Shown here piece by piece: positions 34,426-43,174 of a stretch of 60,958 bases of DNA. This stretch comes from an uncultured Actinomycetes bacterium (GTDB taxonomy: Bacteria; Actinomycetota; Acidimicrobiia; Acidimicrobiales; RAAP-2), in NCBI GenBank assembly GCA_903871335.1, contig CAIQGE010000006.1:1-60958 (forward strand). Direction: 5' to 3'. The first letter of the stretch is position 1. Every line of letters starts with the position of its first letter. The notes under the pieces were generated by a model that was not told the origin of the DNA, ran no database searches, and saw only the letters and a program-made list of their open reading frames with translations. A program made the translations under genes and the position numbers.

Positions 34426-35913
34426 TCAGGAGCCGAGTTCGTCCAATAACTGTCGCGCCGTGGTGCAGCGGTCCAACAATTCCTCGGTCAACTCAGCAGT
34501 TCCCCTTAGTGGGTCCATCATAGGAACTCGCTGTAGCGGATCGGCACCGAGGTCAAAGACCACGGAATCCCAATTGGCGGCCGCAATGGATTCAGGGTAC
34601 TGGGCAATACAGCGCCCGCGAAAATAGGCGCGGGTGCTGCGGGGCGGCTCGGCGAGCGAACGCTGAATGTCATTCGGTGCGATCAATTCTCGTAGCCCGC
34701 AACGTGCGGCCAGAGATCGTTCGGGTCGCACGTCGTGGTACTGCAGGTCAATGGCTCGCAGCCGCATGTCGTCACTTCGAAGTCCGTGACGTTCTTGATA
34801 GCCCTCAATGAGTCGCAGTTTGGCTACCCAGTCAATGCGGTCAGCTACGAGATCGCGGTCATCGCGTACCCCGTCCAACAATTCACGCCAGGTCGACAGG
34901 ATGAAGGCAACTTCGCTCTCTCCGGCGACGGCGGATCCTCCTGTCTCCCCCACGTACTGATCCGCGAGGTGCCACAGGGCATCTTGGTAGTCCCACGCCG
35001 ACAGCGACCGTCCCTCTTCGTCTTCCACCGACGCTCGAAGGGATACGTCAGATCCATAGAGACGCACCGCGCGCACGGGCTGGCGTGGAGGGAGCGGGAA
35101 CGCTGACGTTCCGAAATCTTCGAGTGTCGCGAGTAAGAGTGAGGTCGATCCCAGCTTGACGAACGTCGCCACTTGGGACATGTTGGCGTCGCCGATAATC
35201 ACGTGCAGACGACGAAAGCGCTCAGGATCGCCGTGGGGTTCGTCCCGAGTATTAACGATCGGACGCTTGAGCGTCGTTTCGAGACCGACGATCTCCTCAA
35301 AGAATTCGCTGCGCTGTGCGATTTGATAGGTCGGTCCGAGAGCGAATCCGGCCTCGGTTTCTGCTCCCACCTTTCCCGCCCCGCAAATGATCTGCCGAGA
35401 GATGAGGTGCGGCACCATCGCGCGAACGATGTCGGCGAACTCAATTGATCGCTCGACGAGGTAATTCTCGTGAGTACCGTACGAGTTTCCTTTGCCGTCC
35501 GAGTTGTTCTTGTACACGACGATGGGCTGCGGGTAGTGGCCCAACTCGTTGGCCGCTCGGGCCGCGCGTCGGAGCACTTCTTCTCCCGCGGCGTCATAGC
35601 GCACTCCTTCCAAGGGCGTTCGAACTTCGGGGGATGAATATTCCGGGTGAGCGTGATCGACGTAGAAACGAGCACCATTCGGGAGCACGGTGTTGGCGAG
35701 GTGGGTTTCGATCAGCGGAGCAACGGAGGTGAAGGCGGGAAAGCCTCGAGCGTCGTGTCCGGGCATTTCGTCCTCGAAATCCCAGTTCACGTGACTCATG
35801 CCAGGTTGGGCGAAGGCGTTCACGACCAAGCTCGAGGCCGTGATGGGGTCGTGGTCTGGTCCCCCAACGATCCCGTATTCGGTCTCGATACCGAGAACCT
35901 TTTCAATGGCCAT
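34426..35913 (-). CDS. dop: Pup deamidase/depupylase
   Basis: Dop removes Pup from substrates and, where Pup ends in Gln, deamidates it. The 495-residue protein is homologous to PafA and shows EKVLGIETEYGIVGG, the Dop-specific loop region (about 44-62, FEDEMPGHDARGF), and the catalytic Asp86 in RFYVDHAHPEYSSPE. KNNSDGKGNSYGTHENY, PIVNTRDEPHGDPERFRRLHVI and LQYHDVRPE are also present. Because Pup here already ends in Glu, depupylation should be its main role. It starts 2 bases after arc. Confidence 0.96.
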   Translation of the reverse strand: MAIEKVLGIETEYGIVGGPDHDPITASSLVVNAFAQPGMSHVNWDFEDEMPGHDARGFPAFTSVAPLIETHLANTVLPNGARFYVDHAHPEYSSPEVRTPLEGVRYDAAGEEVLRRAARAANELGHYPQPIVVYKNNSDGKGNSYGTHENYLVERSIEFADIVRAMVPHLISRQIICGAGKVGAETEAGFALGPTYQIAQRSEFFEEIVGLETTLKRPIVNTRDEPHGDPERFRRLHVIIGDANMSQVATFVKLGSTSLLLATLEDFGTSAFPLPPRQPVRAVRLYGSDVSLRASVEDEEGRSLSAWDYQDALWHLADQYVGETGGSAVAGESEVAFILSTWRELLDGVRDDRDLVADRIDWVAKLRLIEGYQERHGLRSDDMRLRAIDLQYHDVRPERSLAARCGLRELIAPNDIQRSLAEPPRSTRAYFRGRCIAQYPESIAAANWDSVVFDLGADPLQRVPMMDPLRGTAELTEELLDRCTTARQLLDELGS

Positions 35914-35915
35914 GA

Positions 35916-37664
35916 CTAGAGGTACTGACCGGTGCCCACGTGGTCGATCGAGCGTCCACCGCGAGGTTCCTCGGACGGCTGGTTGACGAGCGTCCGGATG
36001 AACACAATGCGCTCACCCTTCTTGCCCGAAATGCGTGCCCAGTCGTCCGGATTCGTCGTGTTCGGAAGATCCTCATTTTCTCGGTATTCCTGACGGATTG
36101 ACTCCATGAGGTCACTCTGTCGCAGTCCGCGGCCGGTGTCAGCAATCTCGCGCTTCACCGCCAACTTCTTGGCGCGACGCACAATGTTCTCGATCATGGC
36201 GCCAGAGGCGAAGTCCTTGTAGTAGAGAATTTCCTTGTCGCCACCCTGGTAGGTCACTTCAAGGAAACGGTTCTCGTCATCTACGCGGTACATCTCGGAG
36301 ACGGTGCGCTCAATCATGACGCGAACGGCCTTTTCGACATCACCGCCACCCAATTCACGAACTTGCCCTTCGTCCATTGGTAGGGAGTGGTGGAGGTAGC
36401 GGCTGAAGATCTGTACGGCGGCGTCCTCGTTCGGGCGCTCGATCTTGATCTTCACGTCGAGGCGACCGGGGCGCAAGATGGCGGGGTCGATCAAATCCTC
36501 TCGGTTGGTGGCGCCGATGACAATGACGTCGCGAAGCGACTCGACGCCGTCAATTTCGGCGAGCAACTGAGGAACGATGGTGGACTCCATGTCCGAGCTG
36601 ATGCCGGAGCCTCTGGTGCGAAACAGGGAGTCCATCTCGTCGAAGAAGACAATCACCGGGACACCCTCTTCGGCCTTTTCCCGGGCTCGTTGGAAGACGA
36701 GTCGAATCTGACGCTCGGTTTCCCCCACGTACTTGTTCAGAAGTTCCGGGCCCTTAATGTTCAAGAAGTAGGAACGGACATTGGTGTTGCCCGTGATTTC
36801 CGCCACCTTGGCCGCGAGCGAGTTCGCCACGGCCTTGGCGATGAGCGTCTTTCCGCACCCGGGCGGGCCGTAGAGCAAGATCCCCTTCGGTGCCGGCAAC
36901 TCGTACTCCGAAAACAATCGACGGTGAAGATACGGCAGTTCCACCGCGTCGGTGATGAGTTCAATTTGGGAATCGAGACCGCCCACGTCGGCGTAACTAA
37001 TGTCCGGCACCTCTTCGAGAACAAGGTCTTCGACTTCCTGACGTGCGAGCTTCTCGATCAACAGATTTGATCGCGCGTCGAACAACAGAGCGTCGCCGGC
37101 GCGCAATTTCAGATGAGCAAGGGCCTCAGAGCGTTCCACAACTCGTTCGTCGTCACCGCGTGCGGCGATCAGAACACGCCGTTCGTCGAGGACCTCTTTG
37201 ACCGTCACGACTTCACCCTGGCCGTCGGGATCCCGAACCGCGATCACGGTGAAGGACTCGTTCAGAACGACTTCGTTGCCGCGATTCACCTGGCCCGGAT
37301 CGATTCCTGGGTGCAGCGCGACGCGCATCTTGCGGCCCGACGCGAAGATGTCGACACTCCCATCAGCGTTGAATTCAAGAAAGGTCCCGTAGACCGACGG
37401 GGGCTGCGTGAGCTTTTCTACCTCTTCGCGTAGCGCCGCCACTTGCTCGCGCGCCTGTTGGATGGTGATGGTCAACTTCTCGTTGTTGGAGCGTGCTTGC
37501 GTGAGTTGCCCGCGCGTCTCGAGTAATTGTTCCTCCAAGCTTTCGACGCGCGACGGATACTCCTCGCCACGACGACGCAGTGCGTCGAGTTCCTCGAGCG
37601 CGTGGCGCAGATCGCTCTGAACTTGTTGAAACTCTTCTGCCGTTGGCGACTCGTGAGCGTCCAT
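35916..37664 (-). CDS. arc: Proteasome-associated AAA+ ATPase (ARC/Mpa)
   Basis: This hexameric unfoldase recognises Pup and threads substrates into the 20S core. The 582-residue protein has an N-terminal coiled coil (about 8-85) that binds Pup, tandem OB domains (about 90-220), and an AAA+ domain. Walker A is GPPGCGKT (266-273) and Walker B is VFFDEMD with Asp342/Glu343. The C-terminus GTGQYL contains the Gln-Tyr-Leu docking tail for the alpha ring. The ATG at 37662-37664 follows a TAGGGT box by 7 nt and is preferred over earlier in-frame ATGs. It heads the long minus-strand run. Confidence 0.96.
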   Translation of the reverse strand: MDAHESPTAEEFQQVQSDLRHALEELDALRRRGEEYPSRVESLEEQLLETRGQLTQARSNNEKLTITIQQAREQVAALREEVEKLTQPPSVYGTFLEFNADGSVDIFASGRKMRVALHPGIDPGQVNRGNEVVLNESFTVIAVRDPDGQGEVVTVKEVLDERRVLIAARGDDERVVERSEALAHLKLRAGDALLFDARSNLLIEKLARQEVEDLVLEEVPDISYADVGGLDSQIELITDAVELPYLHRRLFSEYELPAPKGILLYGPPGCGKTLIAKAVANSLAAKVAEITGNTNVRSYFLNIKGPELLNKYVGETERQIRLVFQRAREKAEEGVPVIVFFDEMDSLFRTRGSGISSDMESTIVPQLLAEIDGVESLRDVIVIGATNREDLIDPAILRPGRLDVKIKIERPNEDAAVQIFSRYLHHSLPMDEGQVRELGGGDVEKAVRVMIERTVSEMYRVDDENRFLEVTYQGGDKEILYYKDFASGAMIENIVRRAKKLAVKREIADTGRGLRQSDLMESIRQEYRENEDLPNTTNPDDWARISGKKGERIVFIRTLVNQPSEEPRGGRSIDHVGTGQYL

Positions 37665-37671
37665 GCCACCT

Positions 37672-37677
37672 ACCCTA
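37672..37677 (-). promoter_or_regulatory. Leaderless-type -10 box for arc and the proteasome run
   Basis: TAGGGT on the minus strand ends 7 nt before the ATG at 37664; this decides the arc start. Confidence 0.5.
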
Positions 37678-37705
37678 GTGAGTGACATTTGCCGACGAGA
37701 GAGAG

Positions 37706-37734
37706 TTCGAAGTGCCTCACACAACGGCTAAAGT
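37706..37734 (+). promoter_or_regulatory. Candidate promoter of the ferredoxin gene
   Basis: TTCGAA (37706-37711), a 17-base spacer, then TAAAGT (37729-37734). A leader of about 27 nt with GGAGGAG before the ATG would follow. Confidence 0.45.
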
Positions 37735-37767
37735 CATGGTCCGAGCGTTCTCCACGGAGGAGTTGAC

Positions 37768-38004
37768 ATGAAGGTGTGGATCGACCAGGACCTGTGCACT
37801 GGTGACGGGCTATGTGAGGAAATTGCTCCGGCCGTTTTCACGCTGCTGGACGACGGCCTGGCCTACGTCAAAGAGGGCGCGGAGATCAAGAGCAACCCCG
37901 GTGGTTCTGACGGCATGGCCAATGTGCCGGCCGAACTGGAGGATGCGGTGACTGAGGCCTCGGAAGAGTGCCCCGGTGAGTGCATTTTCATCGAAAAGGA
38001 CTAG
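37768..38004 (+). CDS. Ferredoxin, [3Fe-4S]-type
   Basis: A 78-residue acidic ferredoxin. Cys10 and Cys16 in LCTGDGLC, with Asp13 where a fourth Cys would lie, and Cys68 in SEECPGEC give a 3Fe-4S ligand set. Cys72 is an additional cysteine. Such single-cluster ferredoxins often serve cytochrome P450s or other oxidoreductases, but no P450 lies nearby. GGAGGAG ends about 4 nt upstream of the ATG. It diverges from arc and converges on trmI, overlapping the trmI end by 4 bases. Confidence 0.88.
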   Translation: MKVWIDQDLCTGDGLCEEIAPAVFTLLDDGLAYVKEGAEIKSNPGGSDGMANVPAELEDAVTEASEECPGECIFIEKD

Positions 38005-38843
38005 TCGACGTCTTCGTCATCACTCGCGTCGTCCGTCTCGACGTCGCTCGATACGGGAGTGCTGGCATGCATGTTCTTGACGAGACGTCGCGCGGTCGTG
38101 AGAAATCCGGTGTGCGCCACCATTCGATGATCCGGACGTACTGATCGATTCTCGATGTGCCACGTGCGTCGCAAGACTTCCACCGTGTCGGCGAGACCGA
38201 AGGCGTAGTGATGGAGAGTCTCGCGCAGCAACTGGGTTTGATTGATCGTCGGTAAGTAGGCGAGGAAAATGCCCCCCGGTCGGAGCGCTTTTTCGGCGTG
38301 TTCGACGACCTTCCACGGTTCGGGCATGTCCAAGAGGACCCGGTCGAGGTCTCGCTCTTCGATGCCGAGGGTCACGTCACGAATTTCGACGTCGTAGGGA
38401 ACGTCGGGGCCGAGCATCGCGTACACGTTCTCTTTGGCCCGTTCCGCGAAATCCTCACGGATCTCATAACCCTTCACGAGGGCTCCCGCGCGAAGGATGG
38501 TCATAGATAGTGCCCCCGAGCCAACGCCAGCTTCGAGGATTCTCATTCCCGGACCAATGTCGGCGGACATCAAAATGGCGCCGAGGTCCTTCGGGTAGAT
38601 GACCTGGGCGCCTCGCGGCATCTTGAGGACGACGTCGCTGAGAGTCGGACGCAGAACAAGAAAGTAGCGACCCGTGGAGCCGGCGATCTGGTCACCTTCG
38701 GTGGCGCCGATGAGTTGATCGTGCGCGACAATGCCGGCGTGCGTATGGAACGACGCCCCTTCTCGAAGGGAAATCAGGTAGCGACGATCTTTGCCGTCGA
38801 TCAACATCACGCGCTCACCGGCGCGCAGCGTGGACGGATTCAC
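38001..38843 (-). CDS. trmI: tRNA (adenine-58-N1)-methyltransferase TrmI
   Basis: TrmI methylates A58 (and in some species A57) in the tRNA T-loop. The 280-residue protein has an N-terminal beta domain (AGERVMLIDGKDRRYLISL) and a SAM-binding motif EAGVGSG (104-110) within GMRILEAGVGSGALSMTI. The catalytic-side LLDMPEPW and YLPTINQ follow. The C-terminal tail is acidic (DDASDDEDVD). The start is the GTG at 38841-38843, where the previous gene stops (4-bp overlap); the long upstream open frame lies over the three small genes before it and is ignored. Actinobacterial trmI is often near arc, as here. Confidence 0.92.
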   Translation of the reverse strand: MNPSTLRAGERVMLIDGKDRRYLISLREGASFHTHAGIVAHDQLIGATEGDQIAGSTGRYFLVLRPTLSDVVLKMPRGAQVIYPKDLGAILMSADIGPGMRILEAGVGSGALSMTILRAGALVKGYEIREDFAERAKENVYAMLGPDVPYDVEIRDVTLGIEERDLDRVLLDMPEPWKVVEHAEKALRPGGIFLAYLPTINQTQLLRETLHHYAFGLADTVEVLRRTWHIENRSVRPDHRMVAHTGFLTTARRLVKNMHASTPVSSDVETDDASDDEDVD

Positions 38844-39040
38844 GCGCTCACTCGAGACGCGACGTCGAGATCGAGGTGTTGTCCCTCGCGAATGCGGTAG
38901 CGCCGTGTGCGCGGTGGCCGGCCGTCGACGGCTCGCACCAGGAACGCCACAGCAGCGACGGCCCACCACAGGCGACTCCCGTAGCGTTGGGCCTGGCGTA
39001 TCGCGATCGCCAGCGCCAAGGTTAAAAGACGGGTGCTCAT
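38840..39040 (-). CDS. Small membrane protein in the trmI cascade
   Basis: A 66-residue protein with a single hydrophobic stretch (LWWAVAAVAFLVRAV) flanked by basic residues, a likely single-span membrane protein. Its ATG at 39038-39040 overlaps the stop of the DUF3618-like gene by 4 bp. Its stop overlaps the trmI start by 4 bp. The overlaps on both sides are the main evidence that it is real. Function is unknown. Confidence 0.7.
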   Translation of the reverse strand: MSTRLLTLALAIAIRQAQRYGSRLWWAVAAVAFLVRAVDGRPPRTRRYRIREGQHLDLDVASRVSA

Positions 39041-39246
39041 CGGCGACGCTGCACCCGCACGGATGCGGAACGTCGGCGACCGCGTCGACGTCCGTAGGCG
39101 AAAGCGAGCAGGGCCGCGAGAAGCCCGACGGCCGGTGCGGCACTCTTCGCGGAGCCTTTGGCGTCCTTGCTCAAAGACGTGGTGTCTCCGACCAAGCGGC
39201 GAATGGCGGCCTCGAGTTCTTGGCGGGTCTGCGAGTGTTCGCTCAT
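39037..39246 (-). CDS. DUF3618-like small protein
   Basis: A 69-residue protein with an N-terminal helix SEHSQTRQELEAAIRRLVGDTTSLSKDAK, of the type found in actinobacterial DUF3618 proteins, one hydrophobic stretch (AAPAVGLLAALLAFAYG), and an Arg-rich tail (RRRGRRRSA). DUF3618 proteins are commonly next to Holin-X genes, as here. Its ATG overlaps the Holin-X-like stop (ATGA), and its own stop overlaps the next start. Confidence 0.72.
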   Translation of the reverse strand: MSEHSQTRQELEAAIRRLVGDTTSLSKDAKGSAKSAAPAVGLLAALLAFAYGRRRGRRRSASVRVQRRR

Positions 39247-39602
39247 GATTCCTTCTTCGGAGCGGGAAGTCGCCGCTTCGACGGACCCGACACGATGCGC
39301 CACACAATGAGTCCCATCACACCCACACCCACCAGAGCGACAATGAGATAGGGAATCCAGGAAAGATTGCCGTGGAAGACAGCGGTCTCGTCCTGCAGAA
39401 TGCGCAGCAGTGCCACCAACGTCAGCAGGGAGCCCAGTCCGATGAAGAGCGAGCCCGCACATCCCCACGAGGCGTAGCGACCGAGTTGTTTAACCGGATC
39501 GATGCTCTCTTGTTTGACGTACTTTGTTGCGAGTTCTTTGATGTCATCAACGTCGCGACGCACGGAGCTGCCGTCGATGTACTGCCGCCACTTAGAAGTC
39601 AC
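39243..39602 (-). CDS. Actinobacterial Holin-X/phage-holin-like membrane protein
   Basis: A 119-residue protein. The N-terminal half is polar and helical (VDDIKELATKYVKQESIDPVKQLGRYASWG). Two membrane segments follow (AGSLFIGLGSLLTLVALLRIL and PYLIVALVGVGVMGLIVWRIV), and the tail is basic. The arrangement matches the Phage_holin_3_6/Holin-X group of actinobacteria, which despite the name are housekeeping genes of unknown role. TAGGCT lies 6 nt before its GTG, and it heads the cascade of four overlapping genes. Confidence 0.75.
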   Translation of the reverse strand: MTSKWRQYIDGSSVRRDVDDIKELATKYVKQESIDPVKQLGRYASWGCAGSLFIGLGSLLTLVALLRILQDETAVFHGNLSWIPYLIVALVGVGVMGLIVWRIVSGPSKRRLPAPKKES

Positions 39603-39608
39603 TCTCGC

Positions 39609-39614
39609 AGCCTA
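39609..39614 (-). promoter_or_regulatory. Leaderless-type -10 box for the Holin-X-like gene
   Basis: TAGGCT on the minus strand ends 6 nt before the GTG at 39602. It also covers the stop codon of the thioesterase gene. Confidence 0.45.
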
Positions 39615-40010
39615 CTGAGATCGTTCTTTGGCGATGTACGTCGAGCTCGCCTTGGCGATCACCCGTTGCTCGTCGTCGGTAATGGTGCCTTCGACGAATA
39701 TGACGGTGGAACCGCTCTCGATGGCAACTGCTTCACAGGTCAGCAGCGAGCCCACCTTCGCCGAGCGATAGAAGGAGACCTTCATCTCAGCGTTCGCGAC
39801 GCGAGCACGGCGACCGTTCAATGAGGTGACCGCGCTCGCCCCCATGGAGGAGTCCAGCATGGCACTGAGAAATCCACCCTGAATGACGCCACCGGGATTG
39901 GCGAAACGTTCGTCCGCGCGCATCTCCCAGATTGTTCGGCCCGGCTCGGTCTTCTCGACACAGCGCAGTCCGAGGGTCAGATCGCAGTTCGGGGGCACTT
40001 GCAGACGCAC
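39612..40010 (-). CDS. PaaI/hotdog-fold thioesterase
   Basis: A 132-residue hotdog protein. The family motif NPGGVIQGGFLSAMLDSSMGAS (in part) gives the catalytic Gly/Gln/Asp region. It is followed by VANAEMKVSFYRSAKVGSLLTCEAVAIE, typical of PaaI-like acyl-CoA thioesterases. The substrate is not determined. It begins at a GTG with TAGCCT 6 nt upstream, 63 bases from the divergently transcribed transketolase start. Confidence 0.85.
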   Translation of the reverse strand: MRLQVPPNCDLTLGLRCVEKTEPGRTIWEMRADERFANPGGVIQGGFLSAMLDSSMGASAVTSLNGRRARVANAEMKVSFYRSAKVGSLLTCEAVAIESGSTVIFVEGTITDDEQRVIAKASSTYIAKERSQ

Positions 40011-40016
40011 ACCGTC

Positions 40017-40022
40017 AGGCTA
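40017..40022 (-). promoter_or_regulatory. Leaderless-type -10 box for the thioesterase gene
   Basis: TAGCCT on the minus strand ends 6 nt before the GTG at 40010. Confidence 0.45.
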
Positions 40023-40060
40023 CCCAGAGGGAGTTGCACCGCGAGACACCGTGGGTTCAC

Positions 40061-40066
40061 TACTCT
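40061..40066 (+). promoter_or_regulatory. Leaderless-type -10 box for tkt
   Basis: TACTCT ends 7 nt before the ATG at 40074. This supports that ATG over the in-frame ATG at 39999, which lies inside the opposing gene. Confidence 0.5.
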
Positions 40067-40073
40067 TCTGGCG

Positions 40074-42068
40074 ATGGCGAACGTTACTTTTGTAGGTGCA
40101 ACCCCCCACGAGGACCACGCAATACGGCAGATCGTGGCGCTCGCCATGGATGCTCCGGCACGCGCTAATTCAGGTCACACGGGCACGGCGATGGCCCTGG
40201 CGCCCTTGGGAGTGACGCTCTTCTCTCGCATTCTTCGCCACGATCCACTTCAACCCGAGTGGTTGGATCGGGACCGCTTCATTCTTTCGGCGGGCCACGC
40301 GTCAATTCTGCAATACGGGTTGGCGCACACCTTTGGCTACAACCTGGCCGTCGAGGATCTGGAGGCATTTCGCCAACCCCACTCGCGCACGCCCGGTCAC
40401 CCCGAAGCGGGAGTGACGCCCACCGTTGAAGTCACCACGGGCCCACTCGGACAAGGTCTGGCGAACGGCGTCGGCATGGCGATTGCGGAACGACAACTGC
40501 GCTCTCAGCACGGTAGTGATCTGGTGGACCATCGGGTTTGGGTGATCGCGGGCGACGGCTGCCTGGAGGAAGGCATCAGTCACGAGGCGGCATCACTGGC
40601 CGGGTCCTTGGGACTGGACCGACTGACGGTGTTCTACGACGACAATCACATCACGATCGACGGTGGCACGGAGCTCGCGCTACGCGACGACACGGCGGGG
40701 CGCTTTCGAGCCTACGGGTGGCACGTGATTGACCTTGGGGAACAAGCCACCAATGTCACGGCCATTGAAGAAGCCTGCCGCGACGCCATCGCGGAAGTGA
40801 AGCGTCCGACCCTCGTGATCCTGCGCTCGCACATTGGATTCCCCTCCCCCACCATGGTCGACCGCAAGGAAGCGCACGGCACCATTTTTTCAACTGCGGC
40901 GATCGCGGAAACCAAGGAAATCTTGGGTGTCGAGCAGACTCCCTTCACGCTCGACAGCGAACTTCCGCGTCACTTCGTCGCCGCCCTGCAAGAGCGTGAA
41001 TTGGTGAAGCAGTGGGAAGCACGCATGTCTGCCGCCGGACCGCTCGGTGAGGCACTGCGTTCGCAGTTCGTGCACCACGGCGTTGATCCACACGCCCCGG
41101 AAGCTCCTCGTTACGAACCCGGAACAAAGGTAGCTACCCGCAAGGCATTGCAACGAGCGCTCGATGCCGTCGCGTCCAACGCGTCGGGCATCATTGCGGG
41201 CTCGGCGGACCTGACTGACAACACGGGTGTGGTCCTACCCGGCACTCGCCAGCAGACGCATCCCACGCCCGACGGTCGCCAGATCTACTACGGCATTCGA
41301 GAATTTGCGATGGGCGCCATCATGGTGGGAATGTCACTCCACGGCGGCGTGCGTCCCCTGGGTTCCACGTTCTTCGTCTTCAGCGATTACGTCCGGCCCG
41401 CCATTCGCCTCGCCGCTTTGTCGCACGCGTCGACGTTGTTCGTCTTTACGCACGACTCGATCGGCGTGGGCGAAGACGGTCCGACCCACCAACCCGTCGA
41501 GCAGTTGATGTCGCTCCGGGCGATGCCACATCTTCACGTGGTACGACCGTCGGACGGGAATGAGACCTTGGATCTCGTCCACGAACTGCTGACCGACGCG
41601 GACATGGCCCCCACCGCACTCGTCTTGAGTCGTCAGGACCTACCAGTGCTCGAGGGAGAGGCCGCGGCCGCGTCACACGAGAATGCGCACCGTGGCGCGT
41701 TCGTCGCTCGCGAAAATGATGGTGCGCGCTGCACCTTGATCGGCACGGGCTCGGAAGTTTCCGTGTGTCTCGCCGCCGCCGATCAGCTCGCCGAGATGGG
41801 TATCGCCGTGCGAGTGGTGGCGATGCCGTGCTGGACCTGCTTTGAAGATCAAAGCGTTGAGTACCGCACGTCGGTGCTGCCGCGCTCGCACCCGACGGTT
41901 GCCGTCGAAGCGGGAGCGACCCTCGGGTGGTACCGCTACGCCGACGAGGCCATTGGCATTGACACCTTTGGACTGTCCGCCCCTGGTGCGTACGTCTTTG
42001 AATACTTCAACATCACGGCGGATGCCGTGGCCGCGCATATTGCGCGCAAACTGGAGGATGAGCAGTGA
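40074..42068 (+). CDS. tkt: Transketolase
   Basis: Tkt transfers two-carbon units between pentose phosphates with thiamine diphosphate. The 664-residue protein shows the N-terminal SGHTGTAMALAPLG, GPLGQGLANGVGMAIAE, the ThDP/Mg motif GDGCLEEGISHEA...YDDN, the central FVFSDYVRPAIRLAALS, HDSIGVGEDGPTHQPVEQL, and the C-terminal GTGSEVSV. It is first in a tkt-tal-pgi operon; tal starts within its stop (GTGA). It draws on thiamine, whose biosynthesis genes are also in this window. Confidence 0.96.
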   Translation: MANVTFVGATPHEDHAIRQIVALAMDAPARANSGHTGTAMALAPLGVTLFSRILRHDPLQPEWLDRDRFILSAGHASILQYGLAHTFGYNLAVEDLEAFRQPHSRTPGHPEAGVTPTVEVTTGPLGQGLANGVGMAIAERQLRSQHGSDLVDHRVWVIAGDGCLEEGISHEAASLAGSLGLDRLTVFYDDNHITIDGGTELALRDDTAGRFRAYGWHVIDLGEQATNVTAIEEACRDAIAEVKRPTLVILRSHIGFPSPTMVDRKEAHGTIFSTAAIAETKEILGVEQTPFTLDSELPRHFVAALQERELVKQWEARMSAAGPLGEALRSQFVHHGVDPHAPEAPRYEPGTKVATRKALQRALDAVASNASGIIAGSADLTDNTGVVLPGTRQQTHPTPDGRQIYYGIREFAMGAIMVGMSLHGGVRPLGSTFFVFSDYVRPAIRLAALSHASTLFVFTHDSIGVGEDGPTHQPVEQLMSLRAMPHLHVVRPSDGNETLDLVHELLTDADMAPTALVLSRQDLPVLEGEAAAASHENAHRGAFVARENDGARCTLIGTGSEVSVCLAAADQLAEMGIAVRVVAMPCWTCFEDQSVEYRTSVLPRSHPTVAVEAGATLGWYRYADEAIGIDTFGLSAPGAYVFEYFNITADAVAAHIARKLEDEQ

Positions 42069-43174
42069 CCAAACTGGATTCGCTCTACCTTGAGCACGGG
42101 CAGAGCCCGTGGATCGACAACATTCGACGTGATTGGCTCGAAGACGGCACCCTCGCGGCGTTGGTCGATCGGGGTGTTCGTGGCGTGACGTCCAACCCCG
42201 CGATTTTCGCGAAGGCGCTCGCCACCTCGAGTGCGTACGACACGGCCATCGCGTCGTCGTCCGCATCGCTGCCCGAAGAATTATTTGAAGAACTCGCGAT
42301 CGCCGACGTGCAGTCCGCCTGCGACGTGCTGGCCAACGTGCATGCTGCGTCGGTGCGGGAGTTTGCGAGCGGCGCGCGCCGCTACACGGACGGCTACGTG
42401 TCCCTTGAAGTGTCACCGCGACTCGCCTACGACACCACCGCGACCGTCGCTGCGGCCACACGTTTGGCCCAAAGGGTCGAGCGTGACAATCTGATGATCA
42501 AGATTCCGGCCACGGTGGCGGGTCTCGGGGCCATTCGTGAGACCTTGGCGCGCGGCATCAGTGTCAACGTCACGCTGATCTTCTCCCTGGAGCGGTACGC
42601 GCAGGTGATGGACGAGTTCGTTCTGGGCGTTCGCGAGGCCATCGTTCGAGGCCACGATCCTCGTCGCATCGCCTCGGTGGCGTCCTTCTTTGTCTCGCGT
42701 GTCGACTCGGCCGCGGACCCCCTGCTGGATGCTCATCCGGCCCTCAAAGGACACGGCGCCAATGCACAGGTGGCCTCGGCGTACCAGCTCTACCTCGACC
42801 GCTTCGAACGCACCGACGCCGCAGAAATCCTTTCCTCGGGCGGTCAAGTGCAGCGTCCGCTATGGGCTTCGACCTCGACCAAAAATCCGGATTACGACCC
42901 GCTACTGTACGTCGTGCCTCTGATCGCTAACGAGACCGTGAACACCATGCCCGAAGCAACTTTAGAAATGTTCTCTAGTGCGGGGACCTTCGATCCCGCA
43001 GCGATCAGTGACGACGCGACGAGGCAAAGCATGCTCGCGCAATTTGACCAGTTGAGTTCTCTCATTGATGTTCACGCCCTCACGGCGCAACTCGAACACG
43101 ACGGCGTGAAGGCCTTCGAAGATTCGTACCGTGATTTGTTGGACACGGTGGGAGCGAAGTTACACCGGAGCTAA
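42065..43174 (+). CDS. tal: Transaldolase
   Basis: Tal transfers a dihydroxyacetone unit via a Schiff base. The 369-residue protein is of the TalB-like long form of actinobacteria and shows SPWIDNIRRDWL, GVTSNPAIFAKAL, EVSPRLAYDT, the Schiff-base Lys146 in NLMIKIPAT, VNVTLIFSLERYAQVMD, VASFFVSRVD, and STSTKNPDY. The GTG start overlaps the tkt stop by 4 bp. pgi begins on the last base of its own stop. Confidence 0.96.
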   Translation: MTKLDSLYLEHGQSPWIDNIRRDWLEDGTLAALVDRGVRGVTSNPAIFAKALATSSAYDTAIASSSASLPEELFEELAIADVQSACDVLANVHAASVREFASGARRYTDGYVSLEVSPRLAYDTTATVAAATRLAQRVERDNLMIKIPATVAGLGAIRETLARGISVNVTLIFSLERYAQVMDEFVLGVREAIVRGHDPRRIASVASFFVSRVDSAADPLLDAHPALKGHGANAQVASAYQLYLDRFERTDAAEILSSGGQVQRPLWASTSTKNPDYDPLLYVVPLIANETVNTMPEATLEMFSSAGTFDPAAISDDATRQSMLAQFDQLSSLIDVHALTAQLEHDGVKAFEDSYRDLLDTVGAKLHRS

